Notes: generated from the sequence alone by a model not told the origin. A stretch of 64,000 nucleotides of DNA from Prevotella sp. UBA2444 (GCA_002342665.1 DDQK01000039.1:8762-72761); one strand, 5' to 3'; positions 33,871-43,939 are shown, counted from the stretch's first letter. A program made the numbers and translations.

Positions 33871-33930
33871 AATCGTTTTTGTATACTAAACAAAATACCC
33901 ATGACCATTGTCTTGGCCAAAGTGAATCTC

Positions 33931-34461
33931 CTATTGATCATCTCCTTCTGCTGCCATTGGCATTTGCATATCCTCTTCATTCTGCTGCGGATAGGCAGTA
34001 ACACGTGTCTGATGATCCTGAAGCCATATATGGTTCAACGTGAACGCAATCGAGTCCAGTGTCTCTTCACGTTTAGACGGCTTCAGTTCGCACTCCCATA
34101 CCGTGATGCAATGCCAACCCATTTCTGCCAATTTGAGTTGCTCTTCCCTGTCACGTTCCTTGTTCCTGCGGATCTTCGTTACCCAGAAGTCACGATTCGT
34201 ATTCGGAATCTTGCAACACGCAGAACTATTCATAGAGTCTGAAAACACAAAATGTCCATGCCAAAAGCATCCATTTACAAAGATGCACGTCCTATATTTC
34301 CTCAGCACCAAGTCAGGATGCCCGGGCAGTCGTTTGTGGTTCAGCCGATAGCGGAATCCTCGTTTCCAAAGACCACGCCGCACAATCATCTCCGGCTTCG
34401 TGTCCTTCGACCGAATAGCCGACATGTTCCTATGTCGTTGTTGTGCGGTGAGCTTGTCCAT
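33931..34461 (-). CDS. vsr: Very short patch repair endonuclease (Vsr-like)
   Basis: 176 residues. RNMSAIRSKDTKPE, LPGHPDLVL (catalytic Asp), GCFWHGH (catalytic and zinc residues), NRDFWVTKI, RNKERD and VWECEL match Vsr, which nicks 5' of T in T:G mismatches formed by deamination of 5-methylcytosine. The segment between FWHGH and IPNTN (FVFSDSMNSSACCK) departs from the usual zinc-site spacing, and the C-terminus has an acidic 30-residue extension. No cytosine methyltransferase gene lies in the window. The ATG is one base after the stop of the upstream isomerase-like gene. Base composition looks more AT-rich than that of the neighbours. Confidence 0.88.
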   Translation of the reverse strand: MDKLTAQQRHRNMSAIRSKDTKPEMIVRRGLWKRGFRYRLNHKRLPGHPDLVLRKYRTCIFVNGCFWHGHFVFSDSMNSSACCKIPNTNRDFWVTKIRRNKERDREEQLKLAEMGWHCITVWECELKPSKREETLDSIAFTLNHIWLQDHQTRVTAYPQQNEEDMQMPMAAEGDDQ

Positions 34462-34462
34462 A

Positions 34463-35656
34463 TTACCTTAGTATCTCTTCTATCAATTCTTTATGATGGC
34501 CTGGCAGAATGATGTGATGGTTGCCTATAGGGTCGGTCAGGAAATATGAAGCCACACTTGGACGACACAGCCTGATAACCTGTTGAGTTCTGCAAAGGTC
34601 TGGCTCTGCCTGATTGCGAATCAGTTCACCTTCCTCTGCGAAATAGCGTGACAGACGGCCTGACACCTTGAAGATTGTTACAGGCCCCTCCTTCATGTAG
34701 CCCCTTATCCCAATGCCGATGCCCGATTCGAAATGCGTGTCAAATTCATAGCGCTCTACCATGTTGAATGGAATGGTACAATGCGCAAAGAGCACTTCGT
34801 CAGTCTCAGGATCAATCCTGGCAGGATTGGCCTGGAAGCCACTCACGCCCGTTATCGACTGCGCTATCTTCATCGACAGCATGGCAGGCACGTCCCCCTC
34901 GCACCCTGCGATGACACCTTCTGAGTTCAGCTTGGCCAATGCCAGGCAGCCGGTATTCCTGACTGCTGTCAGCAGGTCGAAGCAGCGAAGGGTAAAGCCC
35001 TGCAAGTGGTGTCGCTCCACTATCACCTTCAGTGCATCATATATCCGGACAGCCCCAGGCAGGGCTTTACCGAAGTCTTCAGCAGGCGACTGCTCGTTGG
35101 GCTCTCGCGGAGGTGTCACGGCTATCACATCCAGCAGTTCCTGCATAGGTATGTCCAACAGTTCGATTCCCACCGATTCCTTAACGATGTCCTTTTCTGC
35201 ATGGCTGGAAATCAGCCAGTCGGAGGGCTCGCCTATGATACCAAGTCGGGAACCTCTCAAATGCTTCCTCGCCACGCCAACCTTTTCCAGCAACTCGATA
35301 CGCTTATTGATGTAAGCAGCGTTTCCGTGGATGATCTCCCCTCTGAAATTGTTCTGACGCAAGAAGGACAGTATCTCCATCGACGCGGCCAGAGAATTGC
35401 TCTTGCCTGATGTCAGCAGATAAAAGGGCCTGTCCGACTGGGATAGCAATTCTGGGAGTAGCCGTTTGAAAATACCCTCCGTGCCGCCAGTCCGCACGAA
35501 AATCAAATCTAAGGGATGACTTCCATAGTCAGAGTAGTCATTGTCTCTGAATTCGAAATCGATATTCAGATCGTCCAAGAACTCCTTGGTGGCAGAACAG
35601 ACCGCCATCTCGTCATGCAGTTCAGAAGTAAGCGTATATATTGCCGTATTTATCAT
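34463..35656 (-). CDS. Fucose isomerase-like protein of unknown substrate
   Basis: 397 residues from ATG 35656 (TTG 35662, overlapping the kinase stop, is the alternative). Alternating alpha/beta pattern in the N-terminal half (DLIFVRTGGTEGIF, PFYLLTSGKSNSLAAS) and AVRNTGCLALAKLNSEGVIAGCEGD in the C-terminal half resemble the L-fucose/L-arabinose isomerase fold. The ELLDIP and EGDVPAM acids could be metal ligands. No specific isomerase can be named. It sits between glycerate kinase and vsr in one tight operon, which suggests a sugar-acid or aldose catabolic step that ends in glycerate. Confidence 0.7.
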   Translation of the reverse strand: MINTAIYTLTSELHDEMAVCSATKEFLDDLNIDFEFRDNDYSDYGSHPLDLIFVRTGGTEGIFKRLLPELLSQSDRPFYLLTSGKSNSLAASMEILSFLRQNNFRGEIIHGNAAYINKRIELLEKVGVARKHLRGSRLGIIGEPSDWLISSHAEKDIVKESVGIELLDIPMQELLDVIAVTPPREPNEQSPAEDFGKALPGAVRIYDALKVIVERHHLQGFTLRCFDLLTAVRNTGCLALAKLNSEGVIAGCEGDVPAMLSMKIAQSITGVSGFQANPARIDPETDEVLFAHCTIPFNMVERYEFDTHFESGIGIGIRGYMKEGPVTIFKVSGRLSRYFAEEGELIRNQAEPDLCRTQQVIRLCRPSVASYFLTDPIGNHHIILPGHHKELIEEILR

Positions 35657-35658
35657 TA

Positions 35659-36747
35659 TCAATGTTTTAACAGATTACTATTATCTATGTAAGATACCGC
35701 CAAGCGACTGACGGTAGCAGCGATGTTTTGTCTGGCCACATCCTGCTGCATGGCTTCTTCGAGAGGAGTGCCAGGCGGGTTGATACATTCCGCATGGGCG
35801 AAACCAGCCTGAAGCAGGAGTTCCTTGTCGCTGACCTTTCCTGCTATCAGGCATACGGGCGTCTCGCCCGCCTGCTTCAGTACGCCCACGGGTAGTTTTC
35901 CCATCAGCGTCTGACGATCAGCAGAACCTTCGCCTGTAATGACGAGGTCGGCATCCCTAATGGTCTGGCTGAAGCCAATGGTGTCGAGCAGCAACTGTAT
36001 GCCAGGTTTGCAGTCGGCATTCAGATATTGCAGGAAGGCGTAGCCCAACCCTCCTGCGGCCCCGGCACCTTCCATTCTGGAGCAGTCGCGGCCGAAATGT
36101 CTGGCAGAGACCTCGGCAAACTTTCTGGCACGCTCATCCAAGGCCACTATCATATCAGGTGTAGCACCTTTCTGCGGAGCAAACACATGGGCAGCACCGT
36201 TGCTGCCACAAAGCGGATTCCTGACGTCAGAGGCGATTGTGAAACGGACATTCTTCAACTGCACGATGTCATCCCATGAACCATGTTTGGCAAAGGCGTC
36301 TATGAGTGCGCGGAGCATCCCGATGCCAGCATCGCTCGTGGCACTTCCCCCAAGTCCGACGATGATATGCCTTGCCCCCTTCCTGACGGCATCCGCCACC
36401 AACTGGCCCGTGCCATAACTGGTAGCCACCATGGGATTGCGCTCGTCTTCCGAAAGCAAGGTGAGTCCACTGGTCTGGGCTATCTCAATCACGGCTTGTG
36501 TACCTTGAAGCAGATACCTGGAAGGAATGGTTCGCATCAGCGGATCTCTCACTGCCATTTCAACCACCTCGCCACCAGTGGCTGCATGGAAAGCATCCAT
36601 AAAGCCTTCGCCGCCATCGCTGACAGGTATCTGGATGACCTCAGCGTCTGGGCAGTTACGCATGATGCCCTCCGCCGCTGCCTGATTAGCCTCTTCCGAG
36701 GTCAGACAACCCTTGAATGAATCTATTGCTACAACGATCTTCGTCAT
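35659..36747 (-). CDS. Glycerate kinase (GlxK/GarK type)
   Basis: 362 residues. AIDSFKGCLTSEEANQAAAEG at the start, PVSDGGEGF, IVGLGGSATSDAGIGML, ASDVRNPLCG and VITGEGSADRQT are diagnostic of the class II glycerate kinase family, which phosphorylates D-glycerate to 2-phosphoglycerate (or 3-PG in some). It overlaps or abuts the isomerase-like gene downstream. Upstream is greA with a 30-nt gap, so it could be read from the greA promoter or a weak promoter of its own. Confidence 0.9.
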   Translation of the reverse strand: MTKIVVAIDSFKGCLTSEEANQAAAEGIMRNCPDAEVIQIPVSDGGEGFMDAFHAATGGEVVEMAVRDPLMRTIPSRYLLQGTQAVIEIAQTSGLTLLSEDERNPMVATSYGTGQLVADAVRKGARHIIVGLGGSATSDAGIGMLRALIDAFAKHGSWDDIVQLKNVRFTIASDVRNPLCGSNGAAHVFAPQKGATPDMIVALDERARKFAEVSARHFGRDCSRMEGAGAAGGLGYAFLQYLNADCKPGIQLLLDTIGFSQTIRDADLVITGEGSADRQTLMGKLPVGVLKQAGETPVCLIAGKVSDKELLLQAGFAHAECINPPGTPLEEAMQQDVARQNIAATVSRLAVSYIDNSNLLKH

Positions 36748-36777
36748 ATTCTAATATCTGTGGCTGCGATGCAGGAT

Positions 36778-37248
36778 TCACTCCTGCCTGGTGATACCCT
36801 CGATGCGCAGACGGAGCAGACCTGCAGGCACACGCACCTCGACCTCATCGCCCACCCGCTTGTTCAGTAGAGCCTGGGCGATGGGCGACTTAATGCTGAT
36901 CTTGCCCTCGCGAAGGTTAGCCTCGTGAGGACTGGCGATGGTGTAGGCCATACGGGCATTGTTGGCCAGATTGGTCATCTCCACGCGGCAGAGCAGCCCC
37001 ACGCTGTCGGTGCCCAGATGAGAGGTGTCGATGACACGCGCATTCTCCAGCACGCGCTGCTTGAAGCGTATCTGCCCCAGCAGTCTCGACTGTTCGCGCT
37101 TGGCAGCATGATACTCGAAATTCTCACTCAGGTCGCCCTTGTCGCGGGCCTCGGCGATGGCATCACGAACGCGAGGCAACTCAACACTTTCCAACTGGCG
37201 GAGTTCGGCCACGAGCTTGTCGTAGCCCTCTTGTGACATATATTCCAT
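36778..37248 (-). CDS. greA: Transcription elongation factor GreA
   Basis: 156 residues. N-terminal coiled coil (LRQLESVELPRVRDAIAEARDKGDLSENFEYHAAK region) with the acidic tip, then the FKBP-like C-terminal domain ending VRVPAGLLRLRIEGI. It stimulates transcript cleavage in backtracked RNA polymerase. ATG 37248 is supported by the promoter, which lies inside the longer frame. Confidence 0.95.
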   Translation of the reverse strand: MEYMSQEGYDKLVAELRQLESVELPRVRDAIAEARDKGDLSENFEYHAAKREQSRLLGQIRFKQRVLENARVIDTSHLGTDSVGLLCRVEMTNLANNARMAYTIASPHEANLREGKISIKSPIAQALLNKRVGDEVEVRVPAGLLRLRIEGITRQE

Positions 37249-37266
37249 ACGAATCCTTTTTGGCTG

Positions 37267-37298
37267 CAAAGGTACACATTTATCCGGATTTTGACAAA
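37267..37298 (-). promoter_or_regulatory. Bacteroidetes promoter of greA
   Basis: On the - strand TTTG (37298-37295), 20 nt, TACCTTTG (37274-37267), 18 nt before the ATG. Confidence 0.8.
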
Positions 37299-37336
37299 AA
37301 AACGGCTGATTTCTTTTTGGTATGAAAAATATTGTG

Positions 37337-37344
37337 TAACTTTG
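37337..37344 (+). promoter_or_regulatory. -7 box (TAACTTTG) of pepT
   Basis: TAACTTTG followed by CAC, only 8 nt before ATG 37353, so the leader is very short. TTTG at 37316-37319 is 17 nt upstream. Confidence 0.65.
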
Positions 37345-37352
37345 CACTGATT

Positions 37353-38576
37353 ATGGATATTACTGAACGTTTTTTAAACTACACGAAGTTTGACACGCAG
37401 TCGGCTGAAGACAGCCAGAGCGTGCCGAGTACACCGAAACAACTCGTATTCGCAAAATACCTGAAGCAAGAACTGGAGCTGGAAGGGCTGAGCGACGTGG
37501 AGCTCGACGAGCAGGGCTATCTCTATGCTACACTGCGGTCGAACACGAAGCAGGACGTGCCCACCATCGGCTTCATTTCCCACTACGACACTTCGCCCGA
37601 CTCATCGGGGGCTGGCATCAAGGCGCAGATCGTACACCACTACGACGGCTCGGACATTATGCTCTCGGAGGGCATCGTGTCGAGTCCGAAGAAATTTCCG
37701 GAACTGCTGCACCACGTGGGCGAGGACCTGATAGTGACTGACGGCACTACCCTACTGGGTGCCGACGACAAGGCCGGCATTGCCGAGATCGTACAGGCCA
37801 TGTGCTGGCTGAGGGACCATCCCGAGGTGAAGCACGGCGACATACGCATCGCCTTCAATCCCGACGAGGAGATAGGCATGGGCGCACAGCACTTCGACGT
37901 TGAGAAGTTCGGCTGCGACTGGGCCTACACGATGGATGGCGGAGACGTGGGTGAACTGGAATTTGAGAACTTCAACGCTGCTGCAGCCAAGATCACCATC
38001 AAAGGTGTGAGCGTGCATCCGGGCTATGCCAAGGACAAGATGGTGAACGCCAATGCTGTGGCTGCTGAACTGGCCATGATGCTGCCTCAGGACGAGCGCC
38101 CGGAAACCACAGAGGGCTATCAGGGATTCTTCCACCTGCTGGGCATCCAGGCCAGTGTGGAGCAGGCCCGTATGAGCTACATCATACGCGACCACGACCG
38201 CGACCGCTTTGAAGACCGTAAACGCTTGATACAGAGCTGTGCAGAACAGTTGAATGACAAGTACGGCGAAGGCACCGTCGTGTGTGAGGTGCGCGACCAG
38301 TACTACAATATGAAGGAGAAGATAGACCCCGAGATGCACGTGATAGACCTGGTGCTGCACGCCATGCAAGCCTGCGAGGTGGCGCCGAAGGTGAAGCCCA
38401 TCCGTGGTGGCACAGACGGTGCCCAGCTATCGTTCCGAGGTCTGCCCTGCCCCAATATCTTCGCTGGCGGAGTGAATTTCCACGGACCCTATGAGTTTGT
38501 CAGCATCCAGGTGATGGAGAAGGCGATGCAGGTAATCGTCAAGATTTGCCAACTGGTGGGAGAATATAAGAATTGA
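37353..38576 (+). CDS. pepT: Peptidase T (tripeptide aminopeptidase)
   Basis: 407 residues, M20 family. [12 protein letters not shown] (zinc His and Asp), [12 protein letters not shown] (bridging Asp), [10 protein letters not shown] (catalytic Glu-Glu), [10 protein letters not shown] and [15 protein letters not shown] match PepT, which removes the N-terminal residue of tripeptides in the cytoplasm. Full length. The TGA stop is formed by the first unit of an AATTGAGA repeat tract. Confidence 0.95.
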   Translation: MDITERFLNYTKFDTQSAEDSQSVPSTPKQLVFAKYLKQELELEGLSDVELDEQGYLYATLRSNTKQDVPTIGFISHYDTSPDSSGAGIKAQIVHHYDGSDIMLSEGIVSSPKKFPELLHHVGEDLIVTDGTTLLGADDKAGIAEIVQAMCWLRDHPEVKHGDIRIAFNPDEEIGMGAQHFDVEKFGCDWAYTMDGGDVGELEFENFNAAAAKITIKGVSVHPGYAKDKMVNANAVAAELAMMLPQDERPETTEGYQGFFHLLGIQASVEQARMSYIIRDHDRDRFEDRKRLIQSCAEQLNDKYGEGTVVCEVRDQYYNMKEKIDPEMHVIDLVLHAMQACEVAPKVKPIRGGTDGAQLSFRGLPCPNIFAGGVNFHGPYEFVSIQVMEKAMQVIVKICQLVGEYKN

Positions 38577-38602
38577 GAGATTGAGAGATTGAGAGATTGA
38601 GA
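38571..38602 (+). repeat. 4 x 8-bp repeat (AATTGAGA/GATTGAGA) at the pepT 3' end
   Basis: AATTGAGA at 38571 followed by three GATTGAGA units. The pepT stop codon TGA is within the first unit and the antiporter ATG lies 12 nt after the last. Confidence 0.9.
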
Positions 38603-38614
38603 GATAAGTAGGTT

Positions 38615-40873
38615 ATGGGAGAGTTACCAGTATTGATACAGGACCTGGCACTGATACTCGTTGTGGCGGGTGTAGTAACACTATTGTTCAAGAAACTGAA
38701 GCAGCCTTTGGTGTTGGGCTATATCCTAGCAGGTTTTCTAGTCAGTCCGCACATGCCCTATACGGCATCAGTGGCCGACAATGAGAGTATCCACCTCTGG
38801 GCCGATATCGGTGTGATGTTCCTGCTCTTCTCGCTGGGTCTCGACTTCTCGTTCAAGAAGATTCTGAAGATGGGCGCCTCGCCAGTCATCTCTGCCTGCT
38901 CAATCATCTTCTTCATGTCGATGCTGGGTGTACTCGTGGGCCACGCCTTCGGATGGGGCAAGATGGACTGCATCTTCCTGGGCGGCATGCTGGCCATGTC
39001 GTCGACCACCATTATCTATAAGGCATTCGACGACCTGGGGCTGCGGCAACAGCAGTTTGCAGGCCTGGTGATGAGCGTGCTGATACTGGAGGACATCCTT
39101 GCCATCGTGATGATGGTACTGCTAAGTGCCGTTGCCAGCGGCAACAATCCTGACGGAGGTCAGATGCTGGGGTCGATCTTCCAGATTGTGTTCTTTCTCG
39201 TGCTGTGGCTCGTGGTGGGCATCTTTGCCATCCCTGCCTTGTTGCGCAAGGTGCGCCCGCTGATCAACAATGAGGTGCTGCTCATCGTGTCGCTGGGTTT
39301 GTGCTGTGCGATGGCCGTCTTCTCTACGAAGGTGGGCTTCTCGTCGGCTTTCGGTGCCTTCATCATGGGAAGCATCCTGGCAGAGACGGTCGAGGCAGAG
39401 CGCATCGAAAAGCTGGTGGAGCCAGTGAAGAATCTCTTCGGAGCCGTCTTCTTCGTATCGGTAGGCATGCTGGTAGACCCCAAGATACTAGTGGAATACG
39501 CGCTGCCCATCACAGCGCTCGTGCTGACCATCCTGGTGGGACAGGCCTTGTTTGGCACCTTCTCGTTCATGCTGGGAGGCGAGTCGCTTAAGTCGGCCAT
39601 GCGCTGCGGCTTCTCGATGGCTCAGATCGGTGAGTTCTCGTTTATCATCGCCTCGCTGGGCCTTTCGCTCGGTGTGATAGGCGACTTCCTATATCCGGTG
39701 GTGGTGGCCGTATCCGTTATAACCACATTCCTCACACCTTACATGATACGGTTTGCCACACCGGTTTACAACAGTCTGGAAAAGCGCCTTCCCCAAAAGC
39801 TGGTGAAGCTGCTCAACCAGATGACCATCAGTCAGAAGGACCGTCAGGAGAAGAGTTTGTGGAAGCCCATGCTGACTCAGATGGGACTCAACACGCTGAT
39901 CTACTCGATTCTATCGGCTGCAGCCATCGCCGTGATGTTTACTTTCGTGCTGCCCTTCATGCAGCAGGTGATGCCCGGCGAAGAGTTGAAATTATACGCA
40001 AACCTGATCACCGGTATCCTTACCATACTGGTGATAGCCCCCTTCCTCAGGGCGATGGTGATGAAGAAGAACCGTAGCGAGGAGTACCGCGCCCTGTGGG
40101 CTCAGAGCAGTCGCAACCGCCTGCCCCTGATGCTCACCATTGCCGTACGTGCACTGGTGGCCTTAGTCTTCATCTTCTACATCTGCCACCGTCTGACCCA
40201 CTTTGCCAATGCGCTAGTCATCACCATCGGGATCGTGCTGCTGGCAGCCATCATCCTCTCACGTTGGATCAAGCAGCGCTCCATCACGCTTGAGCGTCTG
40301 TTTATCATGAATCTCCGTTCACGCGAGATTGCTGCCCAGATACATGGACGAAAGCGTCCGCTCTACGAGGGGAAACTGCTGGACCGCGATATACACATCT
40401 CTGAATTCGAGGTGCCTTACAACTCTATGTGGATGGGACAGACGCTGAAGCAACTCAACCTGTCGAACAAATTCGGCGTCCATGTAAGCAGCATCTTGCG
40501 TGGCGGGCATCGGCTAAACATTCCTGACGGCGACTATATCATCTTTCCTGGCGACACGCTGCAGGTGATTGGTACCGACGAGCAGTTCTCTGCCTTACGC
40601 GAGGCTATCGAGCATGAGGTCTTCGGCGAGGACAACGAGCTGGAAAAGCGCGAGATGAAATTGCGCCAGATGATTATCGGGCAAGACAGTCCGTTTATCG
40701 GCAAGACACTCATAGAGAGCGGCATACGCGACATCTACAGTTGTATGGTAGTTGGCCTGGAGGAAGGTCAGGAGAGTCTTTCGCCCTTCAAGCCCACGCG
40801 TAAATTCCAGGAGGGCGACATCGTGTGGGTAGTAGGTGAAGAAGAGTCGCTCGACGCGCTCCTATCCAGCTGA
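38615..40873 (+). CDS. Monovalent cation:proton antiporter, CPA2 family, with two TrkA-C domains
   Basis: 752 residues. About 12 membrane helices in the first 390 residues with CPA2 features (LGYILAGFLVSPHMP, ILEDILAIVMM, GAFIMGSILAETVEAERIE, SMAQIGEFSFIIASLGLS), then extra helices at about 430-545 and two TrkA-C-like regulatory domains (about 585-660 and 675-750). The NAD-binding TrkA-N Rossmann domain common in KefB/KefC is absent. It probably exchanges K+ or Na+ for protons at the inner membrane, with regulation by a small ligand or nucleotide. Confidence 0.9.
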   Translation: MGELPVLIQDLALILVVAGVVTLLFKKLKQPLVLGYILAGFLVSPHMPYTASVADNESIHLWADIGVMFLLFSLGLDFSFKKILKMGASPVISACSIIFFMSMLGVLVGHAFGWGKMDCIFLGGMLAMSSTTIIYKAFDDLGLRQQQFAGLVMSVLILEDILAIVMMVLLSAVASGNNPDGGQMLGSIFQIVFFLVLWLVVGIFAIPALLRKVRPLINNEVLLIVSLGLCCAMAVFSTKVGFSSAFGAFIMGSILAETVEAERIEKLVEPVKNLFGAVFFVSVGMLVDPKILVEYALPITALVLTILVGQALFGTFSFMLGGESLKSAMRCGFSMAQIGEFSFIIASLGLSLGVIGDFLYPVVVAVSVITTFLTPYMIRFATPVYNSLEKRLPQKLVKLLNQMTISQKDRQEKSLWKPMLTQMGLNTLIYSILSAAAIAVMFTFVLPFMQQVMPGEELKLYANLITGILTILVIAPFLRAMVMKKNRSEEYRALWAQSSRNRLPLMLTIAVRALVALVFIFYICHRLTHFANALVITIGIVLLAAIILSRWIKQRSITLERLFIMNLRSREIAAQIHGRKRPLYEGKLLDRDIHISEFEVPYNSMWMGQTLKQLNLSNKFGVHVSSILRGGHRLNIPDGDYIIFPGDTLQVIGTDEQFSALREAIEHEVFGEDNELEKREMKLRQMIIGQDSPFIGKTLIESGIRDIYSCMVVGLEEGQESLSPFKPTRKFQEGDIVWVVGEEESLDALLSS

Positions 40874-40898
40874 CCATCTACGATCTACAATCAAGGAA

Positions 40899-43800
40899 TT
40901 AGTACCACTGTACGGCATTGGAGTACGACGAACGCTTGTCGTACTTCAAGGCATCGGTAAGTGTGGCAGCGTTACAACGGAATGAGAAGTTGTAACTGGT
41001 ATACGGCGCCAGCACCACCGAACATGACATGTTGAAGCAGTGCAGGTCGCGGGAGAGCGAAGCCGTAGTCATCGCGATCCTTTTGTTCTCGAAATCGTAG
41101 CCGGAGTGGAAGTTGATGTTCCATCCGTCGCTGATTCGTATGTTACCGACAACGTTAAGGTTCTGAGTGAACTGGTAGGGATAGCGCATCTTCTCATAAT
41201 TAAACTTACTGACGTCGTTGCTTTCGCTCATGGTGATACCATAACTGAAAGTAAGCGACCAGGGCATCTTGAAGGCCATGTAGCCATCTTCGTCGGTATC
41301 GGCCTTCTCCGTCTGGCCGCGCTCGGCGCCATGCTTGCCTGCTTCCATCACTGGGTCGATGTTGGTCTCCACACCCGTGTCATAGTCATCCCCAGCACGC
41401 TTCTTGTCGTCCTTCTTTTTCTTGTCCACCTTCTCGCCACGCAGCCACTTGAAGAAGTTCATTACCTTATTGTTGTCGAGTGTATAGTCAATGTGCTGCG
41501 ACATTCCCTGGAATCGTCCGAGTTTGCCCTGCTGCCAGTAGGTGGTATGCTCGCTGAGTCGTGGCGTAGCACCCACACTGTCGGCCTCGTAGACATAAGA
41601 GGCAAAGACGGCGTTCAGGTTGAAGGTGTAACTCTTGCTGAGCTTCAGTCGCAGGTTGGCATTCAGGTCGCTCAAGGGGCGAATGTCGGCAGCCATATTG
41701 TAGCTCATCGAGAGTGAAAGGTCGTCAATCAGGCTTATCTTCTTGATAGAGTCGTTACGGTCACGAATCTTCATCTCGACATTGTTACCCAAGGTGACTG
41801 ACAGAGAGCCTTGCATGCCCTTTGAGGGCGGCGAAGTCTGTCCAATCTGATAGGGAGAGTATTCCACCTGCGACACATTGCCTTCGGCATCCGTCTTCTG
41901 GTACGTGGTATAGTAGCCATAGCGGCTGGCGCTGAAGTCAGGATGGTAGTTGAATGATACCGAAGGAGTGAACACGTGGCGTATCGCCTGCACCTTGTCG
42001 CCGAAGAGCTTGCGGCTGGGAGTCCACATACCATAGAGCTTGGTGTTGGCAGAGAGCGACAACGACCAGTCGTAGATATTATAGAATCCTGAAAGTGTAT
42101 CCGTCACCTCTTTCTGACTGGCCGTATCCCACGACTTCTCCTGCTTGAGGAAGGAGGTCTTGTCATTGAAGGTAAACTGCGGTGTGACGGTGAGATAGTT
42201 GGCAACTGTGAAGTTGGCTTGGATGGGTATGTTGTGGGTCATACCGTTGCTCCAGTCACGCTTGAAGTTGGTGTGCAGTATCTGGTCTTCCTTGGCACTG
42301 ACGCTATTGAAGAATCGTCCTGTGTATCTCACCTGAATCTTCTCGTACCAACGCTCGTCTCCAGCCATTTTCTTACGCTTGAAGGGAAAGAAGGGGGCGA
42401 TGGAGATGTCGAAGTTGGGGAATGAGAGGTCGATGACCGAGTCGCGCATGTTCTGGGTGAGGTTCATTGTAGAGGAGAGCGTCAAGCCAATGCTGGAGAA
42501 GCCAGTACTATAGGACACTGACGATGTACGTGTCGACTGTGTAAGTGCCTGGGGATTGTAAAGCGAGTTGAGGTTGCTCATCTCGTAACTCGTCGATGCA
42601 AAGTTGACGCTGGCACTGAACGTGCTGAACGGGTTGGCCTTAGAGTCCTGACGATGGCTCCACTGTACCTTGATACTGGTGGTCTTCTTATAGTCGGGCA
42701 GGTTCTTCTCGCCTGTGACGGTACTAAGGTAACTGGCGAAGACGGAACCGCTGTATTTGTAGCGCTTGTTGTAATTGGAGGCAGCTGATATACCCCACGA
42801 TCCCTTGGTGTAGATTTCACCAAGCAGCTTGAGGTCCATCTTATCGTTGATGGCAAAGTAGTAGCCACCATCGCGAAGATAGAATCCCCGGTCAGTCTCA
42901 TCGCCATAGGTTGGCATGATGAATCCGCTGGCATAACTCTTCGTGAAGGGGAAGAATCCATAGGGTATGGCCAGTGGCAACGGCACATCAGCCACCACGA
43001 GATAGGCAGGTCCGAAGACTACATCCTTTCCCGGGCGTACCTTAGCACGCGACATGGCGATATAGAAGTCGGGGTGTGGGTCGTCGCAGGTGGTATAGCG
43101 CCCATGCTGCAGGAACATCTCACCATCAGCGCCTCGCTTGGAGAGCTCACTGGTGAGAAAGCCCTCGTCTTGTTGGGTGTAGACCCCAGTGATAAGTCCC
43201 TTCTTGGTCTTGAAGTTGAAGGCCATCGTATCGCTCTCATAAGTATCGCTACCCATCTTGAAGACAGGTGTCCCTACAAGCCTGTGAGCCGTGGTGTCCT
43301 GTTTACCAGTGGCATGTACCACATTGCTATCGAGCTGCATGGAGATATTCTCGCTGGCCAGGTCCATATTCTGATACTTCACTTTCGAGTTGCCATAGAG
43401 GAATGCTCTCGACAATGCGGCATTATAGGTCAGCGAGTCGTCGGCAGAATACTCCACGGGGGAGTCGATACCATTCTTCTTGCTCTTATTGATACTGTCA
43501 CGAGTCAGCGAGTCGTCTACCTCTTTATTATATTTATAGATAGCCAGCTCGAGTGAGTCCATCGTCGAGGTGTCGCGCTTGAGCTTAATAGGCGACTCAG
43601 CTCCAGGAGGAATGATGGAGTCAAGGGGTGCCTCATCGGCGGAAACCTCAGCCGTCTGTTCTTCCACCTGTCGCATCACCGTCTGCAGCGTGTCCTTGAT
43701 GGCATCGACGACACTGTCGACATCAGGTGTCTGATGACTGGCGATGCTGTCGACGAGAGCCGGGAGGGTGATGGAGTCGGTCTTAATCTGGGGCACTTTC

Positions 43801-43934
43801 ACCTTGGGAACGGCAACAATCTCATCCAGCCTCACTTCTTCAGGAGCTTTGCTCTTCCGAAGCGAAGAGGGTGTACATGCCATCATCAGCATAAATGCGC
43901 AGACGATCGATATGATGACCGATTTACGTTTCAC
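40899..43934 (-). CDS. lptD: LPS-assembly protein LptD-like
   Basis: 1011 residues. N-terminal signal sequence, a Ser/Asp-rich linker (about 30-170), an OstA-like jellyroll part (YGNSKVKYQNMDLASENISMQ region) with CDDPHPDFYI and VPLPLAIPYGFFPF, then a large beta-barrel ending in alternating aromatic strands. LptD with LptE inserts LPS in the outer leaflet. Oddities: the start is GTG (no earlier in-frame ATG after the promoter), the -7 box is only 5 nt away, and the signal peptide ends MLMMAC, a possible lipobox, unusual for LptD. Convergent with the antiporter gene. Confidence 0.88.
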   Translation of the reverse strand: MKRKSVIISIVCAFMLMMACTPSSLRKSKAPEEVRLDEIVAVPKVKVPQIKTDSITLPALVDSIASHQTPDVDSVVDAIKDTLQTVMRQVEEQTAEVSADEAPLDSIIPPGAESPIKLKRDTSTMDSLELAIYKYNKEVDDSLTRDSINKSKKNGIDSPVEYSADDSLTYNAALSRAFLYGNSKVKYQNMDLASENISMQLDSNVVHATGKQDTTAHRLVGTPVFKMGSDTYESDTMAFNFKTKKGLITGVYTQQDEGFLTSELSKRGADGEMFLQHGRYTTCDDPHPDFYIAMSRAKVRPGKDVVFGPAYLVVADVPLPLAIPYGFFPFTKSYASGFIMPTYGDETDRGFYLRDGGYYFAINDKMDLKLLGEIYTKGSWGISAASNYNKRYKYSGSVFASYLSTVTGEKNLPDYKKTTSIKVQWSHRQDSKANPFSTFSASVNFASTSYEMSNLNSLYNPQALTQSTRTSSVSYSTGFSSIGLTLSSTMNLTQNMRDSVIDLSFPNFDISIAPFFPFKRKKMAGDERWYEKIQVRYTGRFFNSVSAKEDQILHTNFKRDWSNGMTHNIPIQANFTVANYLTVTPQFTFNDKTSFLKQEKSWDTASQKEVTDTLSGFYNIYDWSLSLSANTKLYGMWTPSRKLFGDKVQAIRHVFTPSVSFNYHPDFSASRYGYYTTYQKTDAEGNVSQVEYSPYQIGQTSPPSKGMQGSLSVTLGNNVEMKIRDRNDSIKKISLIDDLSLSMSYNMAADIRPLSDLNANLRLKLSKSYTFNLNAVFASYVYEADSVGATPRLSEHTTYWQQGKLGRFQGMSQHIDYTLDNNKVMNFFKWLRGEKVDKKKKDDKKRAGDDYDTGVETNIDPVMEAGKHGAERGQTEKADTDEDGYMAFKMPWSLTFSYGITMSESNDVSKFNYEKMRYPYQFTQNLNVVGNIRISDGWNINFHSGYDFENKRIAMTTASLSRDLHCFNMSCSVVLAPYTSYNFSFRCNAATLTDALKYDKRSSYSNAVQWY

Positions 43935-43939
43935 GGCTG

